Assembly (NCBI GenBank): GCA_016871155.1
Contig: VFZO01000029.1
Coordinates: forward strand, 1 to 36,966
Direction of reading: 5' to 3'
DNA from: Acidobacteriota bacterium
Lineage (GTDB): Bacteria > Acidobacteriota > Terriglobia > Bryobacterales > Bryobacteraceae
Length of the DNA: 36,966 nt
The notes below the pieces were generated by a model. The model made no database searches. It had not been told where the DNA came from and saw only the letters and a program-made list of their open reading frames with translations. Numbering within the stretch: the stretch's first letter is position 1; each line of letters opens with the position of its first letter. The translations under genes and the position numbers were made by a program. This document shows, one piece after another, positions 8,825 through 17,350 of this stretch.

Positions 8825-9215
8825 AGTATCCGTGATATGCGACCGGACCGAGTTCGCCGAGACGGCGCTGCGACAGAGTTTTTCGAACCTGGAGGTGCTG
8901 GTTCCGGCCGGAACGCACTTCGATCCCAGGGTGCGGGTGGGTGGTCCCGAGGACGCCCGCGGGGAGCTGGTGGCCCGGATTCGCGATGGCGATACCTGGG
9001 CGCCATGGAAACTGGAGCGCCAGGTGGCGCTGCTGGACGCCGATCCAGAGCTGGACTTTTGCTACACGTGGTCCCGCGCGTTGGGTGCCGACGGTTGGCC
9101 GCTGGAGGAGCGAACCCGGGAGGCGCGGCCGGATTCCGTTCTCAGGCGGCGCGCCGGAGAGAAAGGGGCCGCCGTGGAAGAGGAGCTGAACTACTGGCCG
9201 CCGCCGGTGGCCTAG
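8817..9215 (+). CDS. Short GT2-like glycosyltransferase fragment
   Basis: A 132-residue product starting at an ATG that overlaps the end of the upstream gene by 8 bases. Its middle, ARGELVARIRDGDTWAPWKL followed by ERQVALLDADPELDFCYTW, matches the family 2 glycosyltransferase segment around the DxD metal site; the D-G-D is kept. A full GT2 domain needs about 220 residues or more, and this has only the N-terminal part plus an acidic, proline-rich tail. It may be a remnant or a minimal binding domain. Its stop overlaps that of the convergent LolA-like gene in the palindrome CTAG at 9212-9215. The reading frame is probably real because of the overlap and domain match, but activity is doubtful. 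Confidence 0.6.
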   Translation: MPRVSVICDRTEFAETALRQSFSNLEVLVPAGTHFDPRVRVGGPEDARGELVARIRDGDTWAPWKLERQVALLDADPELDFCYTWSRALGADGWPLEERTREARPDSVLRRRAGEKGAAVEEELNYWPPPVA

Positions 9216-9976
9216 TCGTTGCTGAGACGCTTGGCACCAGTCGGGGGCGCGAATAGGGCCCGGTCCAGTTTGTCGTTGTTGATTATGACCGACTCCGAAT
9301 AGAGTTCGAAGATGCGGTCGCCGTTGCGGTACCGGACAATGGACCACGGCCACTTCACGCCGTTGTGATCGCGGTACTTGTTGAAGACCGTGCTTTCGTC
9401 GTACAACATGCGGGTGTCCGGGTCGCGGTGCTTGAAGATTTGGCGGATGGGCAGGTGGGTGGTCCGGTTGAAGTAGATGCTCACCGAACGATTTTCGGTG
9501 TCGGTGATCTCCACGATTTCCACCGGGTTGTTGTCGAATACCGCCGTCTCCTTGAACTCGACGATGAGTCCCGGCTCGTTCATCCGCTTCCGCAGAATGA
9601 AAAAGATGTTGCGAAGCGTCGATTCCCGGTAGCGGTCGTGCTGCGCCTTCGGGAAGGGGCGGATTCCGCGATAGTTGACCGTGAAAGCTTCGTCTTCGCT
9701 CAGCAAATAGGCGTAGTCCTCTTTGTCCTTTCCGATCGACTGGCGCTCCACTTGAAACTTATCGGTATAGAGCGTGTGGAGGCGGGCATGGGCGAGTCCG
9801 GAGAGTTGTTCGCGATAAAAGGTGTACATGCGGCCCGCTTCGGTGCGTGTCTGCATGGCCATAAACTTCGCGCCGCCCATTGCCTCCAGCGCCTGTTCGA
9901 GAATCGCCCGCCCGCGCTTGGGGTCCGGCTGCGCCATCAACGCCGTGGAGAGTGTGAGTAACGTGAGCGTTCGCAT
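9212..9976 (-). CDS. LolA-like outer-membrane lipoprotein-sorting-type protein
   Basis: A 254-residue exported protein with a short signal peptide (MRTLTLLTLSTALMAQ). The mature part has the pattern of LolA/LolB-fold proteins: an N-terminal helix with ILEQALEAMGG, then alternating beta strands such as GRMYTFYREQLSG, VEIVEITDTENRSVSIYFNRTTHLPIRQIF and VKWPWSIVRYRNGDRIFELY. Proteins of this fold bind lipid or acyl groups in the periplasm. It ends the three-gene operon begun by the two M16 genes, only 3 bases after the LolA-fused M16 protein, which points to a shared role. The ligand is unknown. It is not the housekeeping LolA as far as I can judge. Confidence 0.8.
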   Translation of the reverse strand: MRTLTLLTLSTALMAQPDPKRGRAILEQALEAMGGAKFMAMQTRTEAGRMYTFYREQLSGLAHARLHTLYTDKFQVERQSIGKDKEDYAYLLSEDEAFTVNYRGIRPFPKAQHDRYRESTLRNIFFILRKRMNEPGLIVEFKETAVFDNNPVEIVEITDTENRSVSIYFNRTTHLPIRQIFKHRDPDTRMLYDESTVFNKYRDHNGVKWPWSIVRYRNGDRIFELYSESVIINNDKLDRALFAPPTGAKRLSND

Positions 9977-9979
9977 CGA

Positions 9980-12082
9980 TTATTTGAGTATGTCTTCCTC
10001 TTTGACGCCGCTGTTGGCGGTGGCGGTTTCCACTTTCGCCTCGCTCACCTTCTTGCCCGCCTGGTGAATTTCGGTGAGGAACGGCAGCTTGATTCCACCC
10101 ACTTCGCGCCAATCCTTGTAGATGTTTTCGACGTCCGCCATGCCGGCCGGGCTCTGCATCCGGTAGATCTGCTTGGCGGGCAGGCCGGTGGCCGCGTCGA
10201 TCACGAGCTTGGTCGATTGGCCGTCCGCCGAAGAGATCTCGACCGTCTCCGGGCCGACGGCGTTCATCGTGCGTCCCTCGGTAGAGAGCAGCGTGACCAG
10301 ATTGCGGAAGAGTTCGCCGAGCAGTTGGCCCCGGATCGGAGGCGGCATGTCACCCGGCGCCGCCTGGCCGGGCGCCATGAACTTGCCGGTCTTCCCATCC
10401 CAGGCCACAATCACTTTTCCAAACGGGAGCGTCGTTTCCTGGCGCAGCTTGTTGGGCAGCACCAGCGTGTTCACCTGCTTCGCCTGCATGTTGCCCAGCG
10501 TGGCGGAGACGCTCATTGTGATGTCGCGAATCGCTTTCAACTTCTCAACGCCGCCGGCGGCCGCCTGCATTTTGGCAAACAGTTCGCGGCCCTTGGCCTT
10601 GGTGGCGTCGCTCACTTCGGCGGCGGGTTTGGCCGGTTCTTTCACCGTCAGGTTCAGCCGTGTGATGGGCAGTTTCAGTTCCTGCAACGGCGTCTTGAAC
10701 GCTTCCGAGTTCCCGACCACCGCCATGACGAACTTCGACGGGTCAATGTGCTGTTTCGCTACCCGCTGAATATCGGCCTTGGTCACGGCGGCGATGGCCT
10801 TCTGATAGGTCAAATGAAAGTCGCGTGGATAGCCGTGATAGTCGTAGCGGATCATCCGGCCGAGCGTCTTCTGGGGCCGGTCGAAGTTGAAGACAAAGCT
10901 ATTCGCCACCTTTTCTTTCGCGGTATTCAATTCCTGGTCGGTGACGGGCTCGGACCGCATCCGTTCGATCTCCTTGAGAATCGTTTGAATCGTTTCCACG
11001 GTGGCCTCTGCCTTCGTGGATGCCACGATGCGGAACGTGCCGGGGTGGGTGTAGTCGGAGCCCCAGCCGCCGCCCACTTGATAGGCGTAACCGAGTTCGG
11101 TCCGGACCTTCCGGAAAAGCCGGGCGTCGAAGCTGCCGCCGAGGATATCGGACATAACCGACAGCGCGGCGTAGTCCTTATCGCTGAGCAGGCCGCCCAA
11201 GTGGCCGATGTTCAGAAACGTCTGATTCACGTCTTTCTTCTCACCGAAGTAGACGCCCGGAGCGGCCTTGTGGGTCACCTTCGGAAATTCGGCTTTCGGT
11301 CCTCCAGACGCCGTCCAGTTTCCGAAGACCTGCTCCAGCCGCGCTTTCATGGCCGCTTTGTCGAAGTCGCCCGAAACAGAGAGCACGATGTTCGACGGGT
11401 GGTAGTGGCGCTTGTGAAAGTCGATGAGGTCCTGGCGCGTGATCGCGTCGATCGTTTCGTATTCCACATCGCGGCCGAAGGCGGTGTCGCGCCCGTAGAC
11501 AATCGACTGAAACTCATTCGACGCGATGGAATCCGCGTCGTCGTACCGGCGGGAGATGACGCCGCGCATCTGCGTTTTGTATAGATCGATCTTGTCCTGG
11601 CGGAATTCCGGTTGCGTGAGGACGTCGAAGTAGACACCCAGAACTTCGTCGATATTTTCTTTCAGGCAGTTGAAGCTGACCGTGGCCATCTCGTCGGACA
11701 TGTTGGCCTCGACTGAGGCAGCGATGTTCTCCATCTGCTCGTCGATCGCGTCGCCGGACTTCGACTTTGTTCCGCCGGAGCGGATGACACTGGCGGTCAT
11801 ATCCGCGAGGCCGGTCTTTGCGGCCGGGTCTAATAGGGAGCCGGTGCGGACGAAGGCCGAGCCCGTAATGAAGGGCAGCGCCCGGTTCTCGAGCAGGTAG
11901 ACCTTGACTCCATTCTTGAGAGTGGCGAGTTCGACGTCGGGGATTTTGACTTCGCCGAGTTTGCCGAACTTCAGGTTTTTCCAGGCGCCGATCTGCATCT
12001 GAGACTGCTTGGCGGGCGCGGCGGGCCGGGCAGGCTGGGCGACCAGCGCCGCGGCGCAGAGAAGAGGAAGAAAGAGTTTCAC
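9980..12082 (-). CDS. Inactive M16 peptidase homologue fused to a LolA-like domain
   Basis: A 700-residue exported protein starting at a GTG that overlaps the upstream stop as GTGA (12079-12082). After a signal peptide (VKLFLPLLCAAALVAQ) there are two M16 halves to about residue 480. Where active members have HxxEH, this one reads GLADMTAS at 91-98, so both histidines and the glutamate are gone and no zinc can bind. Residues 492-700 form a separate LolA-like domain (for example ELFAKMQAAAGGVEKLKAIR and VENIYKDWREVGGIKLPFL). In bacterial M16B pairs one subunit is catalytic and the other supplies the substrate-binding R/Y pair; here the catalytic one is upstream. The appended carrier-like domain is unusual. 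Confidence 0.93.
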   Translation of the reverse strand: MKLFLPLLCAAALVAQPARPAAPAKQSQMQIGAWKNLKFGKLGEVKIPDVELATLKNGVKVYLLENRALPFITGSAFVRTGSLLDPAAKTGLADMTASVIRSGGTKSKSGDAIDEQMENIAASVEANMSDEMATVSFNCLKENIDEVLGVYFDVLTQPEFRQDKIDLYKTQMRGVISRRYDDADSIASNEFQSIVYGRDTAFGRDVEYETIDAITRQDLIDFHKRHYHPSNIVLSVSGDFDKAAMKARLEQVFGNWTASGGPKAEFPKVTHKAAPGVYFGEKKDVNQTFLNIGHLGGLLSDKDYAALSVMSDILGGSFDARLFRKVRTELGYAYQVGGGWGSDYTHPGTFRIVASTKAEATVETIQTILKEIERMRSEPVTDQELNTAKEKVANSFVFNFDRPQKTLGRMIRYDYHGYPRDFHLTYQKAIAAVTKADIQRVAKQHIDPSKFVMAVVGNSEAFKTPLQELKLPITRLNLTVKEPAKPAAEVSDATKAKGRELFAKMQAAAGGVEKLKAIRDITMSVSATLGNMQAKQVNTLVLPNKLRQETTLPFGKVIVAWDGKTGKFMAPGQAAPGDMPPPIRGQLLGELFRNLVTLLSTEGRTMNAVGPETVEISSADGQSTKLVIDAATGLPAKQIYRMQSPAGMADVENIYKDWREVGGIKLPFLTEIHQAGKKVSEAKVETATANSGVKEEDILK

Positions 12083-13566
12083 TGTGCGGCTCCTTGCGCC
12101 GGCGGGATGATGGTGGCGACGGTCTTGTTTGTGAGATCGAAGTACTGGTTGGCGACTCGCTTGACGTCGGCCGGAGTAACTTTCTCCAACTCTTCGATGT
12201 CGGTGAAGATTTTGCGCCAATCCCCATAACCCATGTAGGTCGAGGCCATCGCCCGGGCCAGGCCGGAGTTGGAATCCAGCGCCCGCAGCAGCCCGGCTCT
12301 TGCGTTGGTCTTGACGCGCTTGACGGTGGGTTCGTCGACGCCCGATTTCTTGATCCGCTCAATGACTTCGTCCCACGCCTTTTCCAACTCGTCGACCGTC
12401 TTGCCGGCGTTGGGCACGGCGAAGTAGACGAACAGGCTTGGGTACTTGCCGGAGGGAAACGTAGCGCCCGTGTCGGCGACAAGCGCGAGTTTCTTGTCGC
12501 GCACGAGTTCTTTATAAAGAATGCCTGTGCGGCCGGAGGAAAGCACGCCGTTCAATACTTCCAGTGGCGCGTCGTCGGCATGGGTCGATTCGGGGCGGTG
12601 ATAGGCGACGGCGACAAACGGTTGCGCCGGGCTGGTGACGGCCACCCGTTTCATTCCCTCCTGCTTCGGTTCTGTGGTGACCAGGCGAGGCGGCAACGGG
12701 CCGGCCGGAATGGGCCCGAAGTATTTTTCGGCCAATTTCTTAATAGCGGCCGCGTCGACGTCGCCAACTACGGCCACGCACATGTTGCTGGGAACGTAGT
12801 AGGTCTTGTGAAACTCGGCGCTGCCTTTGGCGCGAAGGTTCTCGATATCGCTGGCCCAGCCGATGAAGTTGCGATACGGATGGGCGGTGTAGGCGGAGGT
12901 GAGAAGCGCTTCGATGAGCTTGCCTTGCGGCGAGGACTCCACACGCTGCTTACGCTCCTCGCGGACGACGTCGCGCTCCTTATAGAATTCGCGGAAGATC
13001 GGCTTGGCGACCCACTCGGATTGGAGCGCGAACCAAAGTTCGGTGCGATTGGACGGCAGGCTGTAGAAGTAGTTGGTGTAGTCGAGCGCCGTGGAAGCGT
13101 TGAAACCCACACCGCCGTTGCGTTCGATTTCGCGAGTGAATGCGTTCTGATCGACGAAGCTGTTGGCGTGATCGATCGACTTCTTCAGTGCGGCCTCCAG
13201 CCGCTCCAGTTGCGCCTTGTCGGCGCGGCGGCCCTTGGCCCGCTCCTCTTCCAGCCTGTCGTAGGCGTCTTCCACGGCCTTGAGGGCCTTTTCCTCCTCC
13301 GGCCAATTGGTGGTGCCGAGCGACTGCGTACCCTTGCCGATCATGTGTTCGAACATGTGCGCGGTGGAGGAGGCGTTGCCTGGATCGTTGGCCGCGCCGG
13401 AATCGACGTGCAGATGGAAGCTGACAACCGGGGCATCGCGGCGCTCCATTACGATGAAATGGAGGCCGTTGGAGAGTGTGAACTCCGTGATGCGCTTCTC
13501 AAAGTCCTGGAGGCTTTGAGAGTGGAGGGTGGCCACGAAGGCGGCGGCGAGTAAAAGGCGGCGCAT
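12079..13566 (-). CDS. Active M16 family zinc peptidase (exported)
   Basis: A 495-residue periplasmic insulinase-type peptidase. It has a signal peptide (MRRLLLAAAFVATLHS) and the inverted zinc motif HMFEH at residues 70-74. The third ligand is probably Glu203 or 204 in KERDVVREE. That is about 50 residues farther from the motif than usual, explained by an extra charged helical insertion at roughly 88-140 (EEKALKAVEDAYDRLEEER and following). It is the first gene of a three-gene operon and is followed by its inactive partner with a 4-base overlap. The substrate is unknown; members degrade peptides or process precursors. GAGG lies very close to the start codon. Confidence 0.95.
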   Translation of the reverse strand: MRRLLLAAAFVATLHSQSLQDFEKRITEFTLSNGLHFIVMERRDAPVVSFHLHVDSGAANDPGNASSTAHMFEHMIGKGTQSLGTTNWPEEEKALKAVEDAYDRLEEERAKGRRADKAQLERLEAALKKSIDHANSFVDQNAFTREIERNGGVGFNASTALDYTNYFYSLPSNRTELWFALQSEWVAKPIFREFYKERDVVREERKQRVESSPQGKLIEALLTSAYTAHPYRNFIGWASDIENLRAKGSAEFHKTYYVPSNMCVAVVGDVDAAAIKKLAEKYFGPIPAGPLPPRLVTTEPKQEGMKRVAVTSPAQPFVAVAYHRPESTHADDAPLEVLNGVLSSGRTGILYKELVRDKKLALVADTGATFPSGKYPSLFVYFAVPNAGKTVDELEKAWDEVIERIKKSGVDEPTVKRVKTNARAGLLRALDSNSGLARAMASTYMGYGDWRKIFTDIEELEKVTPADVKRVANQYFDLTNKTVATIIPPAQGAAQ

Positions 13567-13598
13567 ATCCTCTATGGTAACTGCGCGCGCGGCGCCGG

Positions 13599-13628
13599 TT
13601 GACCGCCCCCATCGCGCGGCGATATATT
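13599..13628 (+). promoter_or_regulatory. Sigma70-type promoter for the cox operon
   Basis: TTGACC at 13599-13604 and TATATT at 13623-13628, 18 bases apart, each match consensus in five of six positions. Transcription would start near 13635, just before the GGAGG ribosome site at 13643 of coxS. It lies in the 86-base divergent gap to the M16 operon. Confidence 0.55.
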
Positions 13629-13652
13629 GCTAAGGCTCTGACGGAGGCAACA

Positions 13653-14129
13653 ATGAAAGTTTCGATTCAACTAACCGTGAACGGGCGAGGTTACCGGCGT
13701 GAAGTGGAACCTCGACTCCTGCTGGTTCACTTCCTGCGTGACCTGGGCGGGATGACCGGCACCAAGACCGGTTGCGACACCAGCCAGTGCGGGTCCTGCA
13801 CCGTATTGCTGGATGGCGTCGCAGTGAAGTCTTGCACCTGCTTAGCCGTGCAGGCTGATGGTGCCGCGGTGACGACCGTCGAGGGGCTTGCGTCGAACGG
13901 AACGCTGCACCCGCTCCAGGAGGCGTTCTGGAACAAGCACGGTTTGCAGTGCGGCTATTGCACACCGGGCATGCTGCTAGCTTCTCACGAACTGCTGCGT
14001 ACGAATCCGGACCCGAGCGAGGAAGAGATCCGTCACGGTCTGGAAGGAAACCTGTGCCGCTGCACGGGCTACCAGAATATCGTCCGGTCCGTTCAAGAGG
14101 CCGCCGCGGTCATGAAGGGAGGCGCGTAA
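13653..14129 (+). CDS. coxS: Aerobic-type CO dehydrogenase small (2Fe-2S) subunit
   Basis: A 158-residue subunit carrying two [2Fe-2S] clusters that pass electrons from the molybdenum site to FAD. The plant-type ferredoxin cluster is held by Cys41, Cys46, Cys49 and Cys61 ([13 protein letters not shown]), and the second by Cys100, Cys103, Cys135 and Cys137 (QCGYCTPGM and LCRCTGY). Length and motifs are normal for the xanthine dehydrogenase family. The ATG at 13653 has a strong GGAGG five bases upstream. It leads a six-gene operon, with its stop overlapping the coxL ATG as TAATG. The name follows operon context; the same subunit type serves other molybdenum hydroxylases. Confidence 0.95.
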   Translation: MKVSIQLTVNGRGYRREVEPRLLLVHFLRDLGGMTGTKTGCDTSQCGSCTVLLDGVAVKSCTCLAVQADGAAVTTVEGLASNGTLHPLQEAFWNKHGLQCGYCTPGMLLASHELLRTNPDPSEEEIRHGLEGNLCRCTGYQNIVRSVQEAAAVMKGGA

Positions 14130-16480
14130 TGGCGAGCAAAGTTTTCGGTTCGGGAATTCGGAGACGCGAAGATCCCCGGTTGATCACCGGCAGCGCCCAC
14201 TACACAGACGACATCACGCTGCCCGGTATGCTCTACGCCGCGATGTTGCGCAGTCCGCATGCGCACGCGAAGATCTTGTCGATCGACACCTCCGCCGCGG
14301 AGAGCGCTCCCGGTGTGGTGGCAGTCTACACGGCCGCCAACACCGAGGGCGATTTGAATCCGATGCCGTGCGCGTGGCTGCTGCCGAATTCTGGGTTGAA
14401 GGTCGCGGACTATCCGTGCCTGGCGCGGGACGTGGTTCGCTACGTCGGCGATGTGGTCGCCGTTGCCGTGGCCGAGACACGTTATGAGGCCTACGACGCG
14501 CTCGACCTGATCGCCGTCGACTACGAACCGCTCGAAGCCGTCACGGACCCGTGGATGTCCGCGCAACCCGGAGGGCCGCGGTTGCACGGCAACATCGAAG
14601 GCAATCAGGCGTTTCATTGGACCGTCTCCGGCGGAGACGTGGAAGCAGCGTTTCGCAACGCCGAGGTAGTGATCCGCGACCGGATAGTTCAGCAGCGGTT
14701 GATTCCTACAGCGATGGAGACCCGCGCGGCGCTGGCGAACTACGTTCAAGCATCGGGCGAACTGACGCTGTGGAACACCACGCAGAATCCGCATATCGTG
14801 CGGTTCCTTTGCTCGTTGGTCGCGAAGATTCCAGAGGATCGCCTTCGCGTGATCGCGCCGGAGGTGGGCGGCGGCTTCGGAAGCAAAATCCCGGTGTATC
14901 CGGCCGATTTTTTGACCGTGCTCTGCTCGAAGAAACTGGGCCGGCCGGTGAAGTGGAGCGAGACGCGAAGCGAGAACTGCCAGGCCACCACCCACGGCCG
15001 CAACCACGTGCAGGACGTGGAGTTGGCGGCGACGAAGGACGGTAAGATCACCGGCCTGCGGGCGAAAGTGTGGTCCGGCATGGGCGCGTACCTTTCCACG
15101 GCGGCTCCAGGAATTCCGACGATTCTGCACGGGCTCATGCTCTCCGGCGTTTACGATATTCCGGCGATTCATGAGGACGTCTACGGCCTCTACACCAACG
15201 GCACGCCCGTGGAAGCGTACCGCGGCGCGGGCCGGCCGGAGGCGACATTCATGGTGGAACGGCTGATCGACTGCCTGGCGAAGAAGCTAAACATGGACCC
15301 CGTTGACGTGCGGCGAAAGAACTTCATTCCACCCTTTGAAAACGGCCATCCCGTGGTGACGGGACTTAGCTACGACAGCGGCAACTACGAAGGTGCGCTG
15401 GCGAAACTGCTGGACAAAGCCGGCTACGCGGAGCTCCGCCGGCAGCAGACCGAAGGGCGCAGGAACGGGAAGTACATGGGCCTTGGGTTGGCTACGTACG
15501 TGGAAATTTGCGGACTGGGCCCTTCGCAGGTGGCGGGTGCCATCGGCTTCCAGGGCGGGCTATGGGAGAGTGCCATTGTCCGCTTCCATCCAAGCGGCAA
15601 GGTGCATGTTTTCATCGGCGCGTCGCCGCACGGACAGGGCGAAGAAACGACCTTCGCGCAAATCGTTTCAAGCGAACTCGGCGTGAGTCCGGACGACGTG
15701 AAGGTGATTCACGGAGACACCGATAATACTCCGATGGGATGGGGAACCTACGGCAGCCGGACCACAGCCGTGGGCGGCGCGGCGCTGGCTGTAACGACCC
15801 GGAAGATTCGAGAGAAGGCGACCGTGATCGCGGCGCACCTGTTAGAAGCGGCCGTCGAGGACATGGCTTACGACGACGGCAAGTTCTTCGTGAAGGGTTC
15901 GCCCGATCGCGCCAAGACGATTCAGGAAATCGCGTTGATGGCGAACGTGGCGTGGAATATGCCAGCCGGCGTGGAGGCGGGCTTGGAGGCGTCCACGTTC
16001 TACGATCCGCCAAACTTTGTCTATCCGTTCGGAGCGCATCTGGCCGTAGTGGAAGTCGATCCGGAGACCGGCCATGTGGACCTGCAACGCTACATCTGCG
16101 TGGACGATTGCGGGCCGCAGATCAACCCCGTTATCGTTGAAGGGCAGGTGCATGGCGGCGTAGTGCAAGGCGTGGGTCAGGCGCTGTGGGAAGAGGCGGT
16201 TTACGACGATGCCGGACAATTGGTCACCGGCACGCTGCTCGATTACGCCATTCCGCGGGCGGACCGCCTGCCGAATATCGAAGTGCATTCGACCGTGACG
16301 CGGTCACCGCACCATCCGCTAGGCGTGAAGGGTGTCGGCGAAGCGGGGACGATCGCGTCGACCGTAGCCGTCTACAACGGCGTGCTGGACGCGCTGGCTC
16401 CGTTCGGCGTGGACTCAATCCTCATGCCTTTGACACCTGAGCGCGTGTGGCGCGCCATTCAGAACGGGAAGGAGAGCTAG
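14129..16480 (+). CDS. coxL: Molybdopterin-binding large subunit, CO dehydrogenase form II type
   Basis: A 783-residue catalytic subunit of the xanthine dehydrogenase family, binding molybdenum and molybdopterin cytosine dinucleotide. It begins with the usual GSGIRRREDPRLITGSAHYTDD. The active-site loop reads AYRGAGR at 363-369. This defines form II (BMS) enzymes; proven CO oxidisers of form I have AYRCSFR with a selenated/copper-binding cysteine. Other landmarks are GGGFGSK near 248-254, SPHGQGEETTFAQI, and the catalytic glutamate in GVGEAGTIAS near the C-terminus. Substrate is therefore open: CO oxidation by form II is disputed, and other aldehydes or N-heterocycles are possible. The start overlaps the coxS stop by one base. 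Confidence 0.95.
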   Translation: MASKVFGSGIRRREDPRLITGSAHYTDDITLPGMLYAAMLRSPHAHAKILSIDTSAAESAPGVVAVYTAANTEGDLNPMPCAWLLPNSGLKVADYPCLARDVVRYVGDVVAVAVAETRYEAYDALDLIAVDYEPLEAVTDPWMSAQPGGPRLHGNIEGNQAFHWTVSGGDVEAAFRNAEVVIRDRIVQQRLIPTAMETRAALANYVQASGELTLWNTTQNPHIVRFLCSLVAKIPEDRLRVIAPEVGGGFGSKIPVYPADFLTVLCSKKLGRPVKWSETRSENCQATTHGRNHVQDVELAATKDGKITGLRAKVWSGMGAYLSTAAPGIPTILHGLMLSGVYDIPAIHEDVYGLYTNGTPVEAYRGAGRPEATFMVERLIDCLAKKLNMDPVDVRRKNFIPPFENGHPVVTGLSYDSGNYEGALAKLLDKAGYAELRRQQTEGRRNGKYMGLGLATYVEICGLGPSQVAGAIGFQGGLWESAIVRFHPSGKVHVFIGASPHGQGEETTFAQIVSSELGVSPDDVKVIHGDTDNTPMGWGTYGSRTTAVGGAALAVTTRKIREKATVIAAHLLEAAVEDMAYDDGKFFVKGSPDRAKTIQEIALMANVAWNMPAGVEAGLEASTFYDPPNFVYPFGAHLAVVEVDPETGHVDLQRYICVDDCGPQINPVIVEGQVHGGVVQGVGQALWEEAVYDDAGQLVTGTLLDYAIPRADRLPNIEVHSTVTRSPHHPLGVKGVGEAGTIASTVAVYNGVLDALAPFGVDSILMPLTPERVWRAIQNGKES

Positions 16481-16483
16481 GCC

Positions 16484-17350
16484 ATGTTTCCCTCGGAATT
16501 CGATTACGTTCGCGCTGCCTCCGCGGCCGAAGCCTGCTCGCTGCTGGAGAAGCATCCCAACGCGAAGCTGCTGGCGGGCGGCCACAGTTTGATCCCGCTG
16601 TTGAAGCTGCGTCTGGCGTCGCCGGATCTGGTGATCGACATCGGACGGATCGCGGAGTTGAAGGGAGTTTCGGTCAGCGGCTCCACACTCCGCATCGGTT
16701 CATTGACGACTCACGCCGCGGTGGCCACTTCGCCGGAAGTCCGCAAACACGCGCCGGCGTTGAGCGAAGCCGCCGCGCAGATCGGCGACCCGGCCGTTCG
16801 CAACCGCGGCACGATTGGCGGCAACGTCGCGCACGCGGACCCCGCCTCCGACGTTCCAGCCGTGCTGGTGGCCTTGGGCGCGGCCCTTCACATTACAGGA
16901 TCCGCTGGCGCCCGCAGCGTGGCTGCCGCTGAATTCTTCCAGGGGATGATGGCGACAGCGTTGGGCGAAAAAGAGCTGTTGACGTTTGTGGAACTGCCTG
17001 TGCGCGGCGCAGGGGAAGGCGCGGCGTATGTGAAGTTCTCCCATCCGGCATCGCGGTACGCGGTGATCGGCGTAGCCGCGCGGTTGACCGTAACGGGCGG
17101 CGTCTGTTCGGCGGCGTCGGTCGTGGCCGGCGGATTGACGGCCGTGCCCGTGCGCCTGTCCGCCGTGGAGAGCGGGTTGATTGGGAAAGCCCCGGCCGCG
17201 GCCGTGCTGGCCGAAGCGGCCGCGAAGGCGGCGGAGAGCCTGGACGGCGACCTGCTGGGTGACCTGTTCGCATCGGCGGACTACCGGAAGGCGGTAGCGC
17301 ACGTCTACGTGCGGCGCGCGCTGACGGCGGCGGCCGGACGCGCCGTGTGA
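16484..17350 (+). CDS. coxM: FAD-binding medium subunit (CoxM type)
   Basis: A 288-residue flavoprotein subunit that accepts electrons from the iron-sulfur subunit and hands them to the respiratory chain. The two FAD pyrophosphate-binding motifs are present: AGGHSLIPLLKLR starting at residue 31 and TIGGN at 110-114. The CO_deh_flav_C domain follows, from about 175. It begins 3 bases after coxL, behind a purine-rich GGAAGGAGA site, and its stop overlaps the next gene as GTGA. Subunit order S-L-M here differs from the M-S-L order of the classical Oligotropha cox cluster. Confidence 0.95.
   Translation: MFPSEFDYVRAASAAEACSLLEKHPNAKLLAGGHSLIPLLKLRLASPDLVIDIGRIAELKGVSVSGSTLRIGSLTTHAAVATSPEVRKHAPALSEAAAQIGDPAVRNRGTIGGNVAHADPASDVPAVLVALGAALHITGSAGARSVAAAEFFQGMMATALGEKELLTFVELPVRGAGEGAAYVKFSHPASRYAVIGVAARLTVTGGVCSAASVVAGGLTAVPVRLSAVESGLIGKAPAAAVLAEAAAKAAESLDGDLLGDLFASADYRKAVAHVYVRRALTAAAGRAV

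Noticed and set aside
10064..11584. 506-codon open frame on the plus strand
   Set aside because: Antisense shadow of the inactive M16/LolA gene; no domain pattern.
12094..13554. 486-codon open frame on the plus strand
   Set aside because: Antisense shadow of the active M16 gene.
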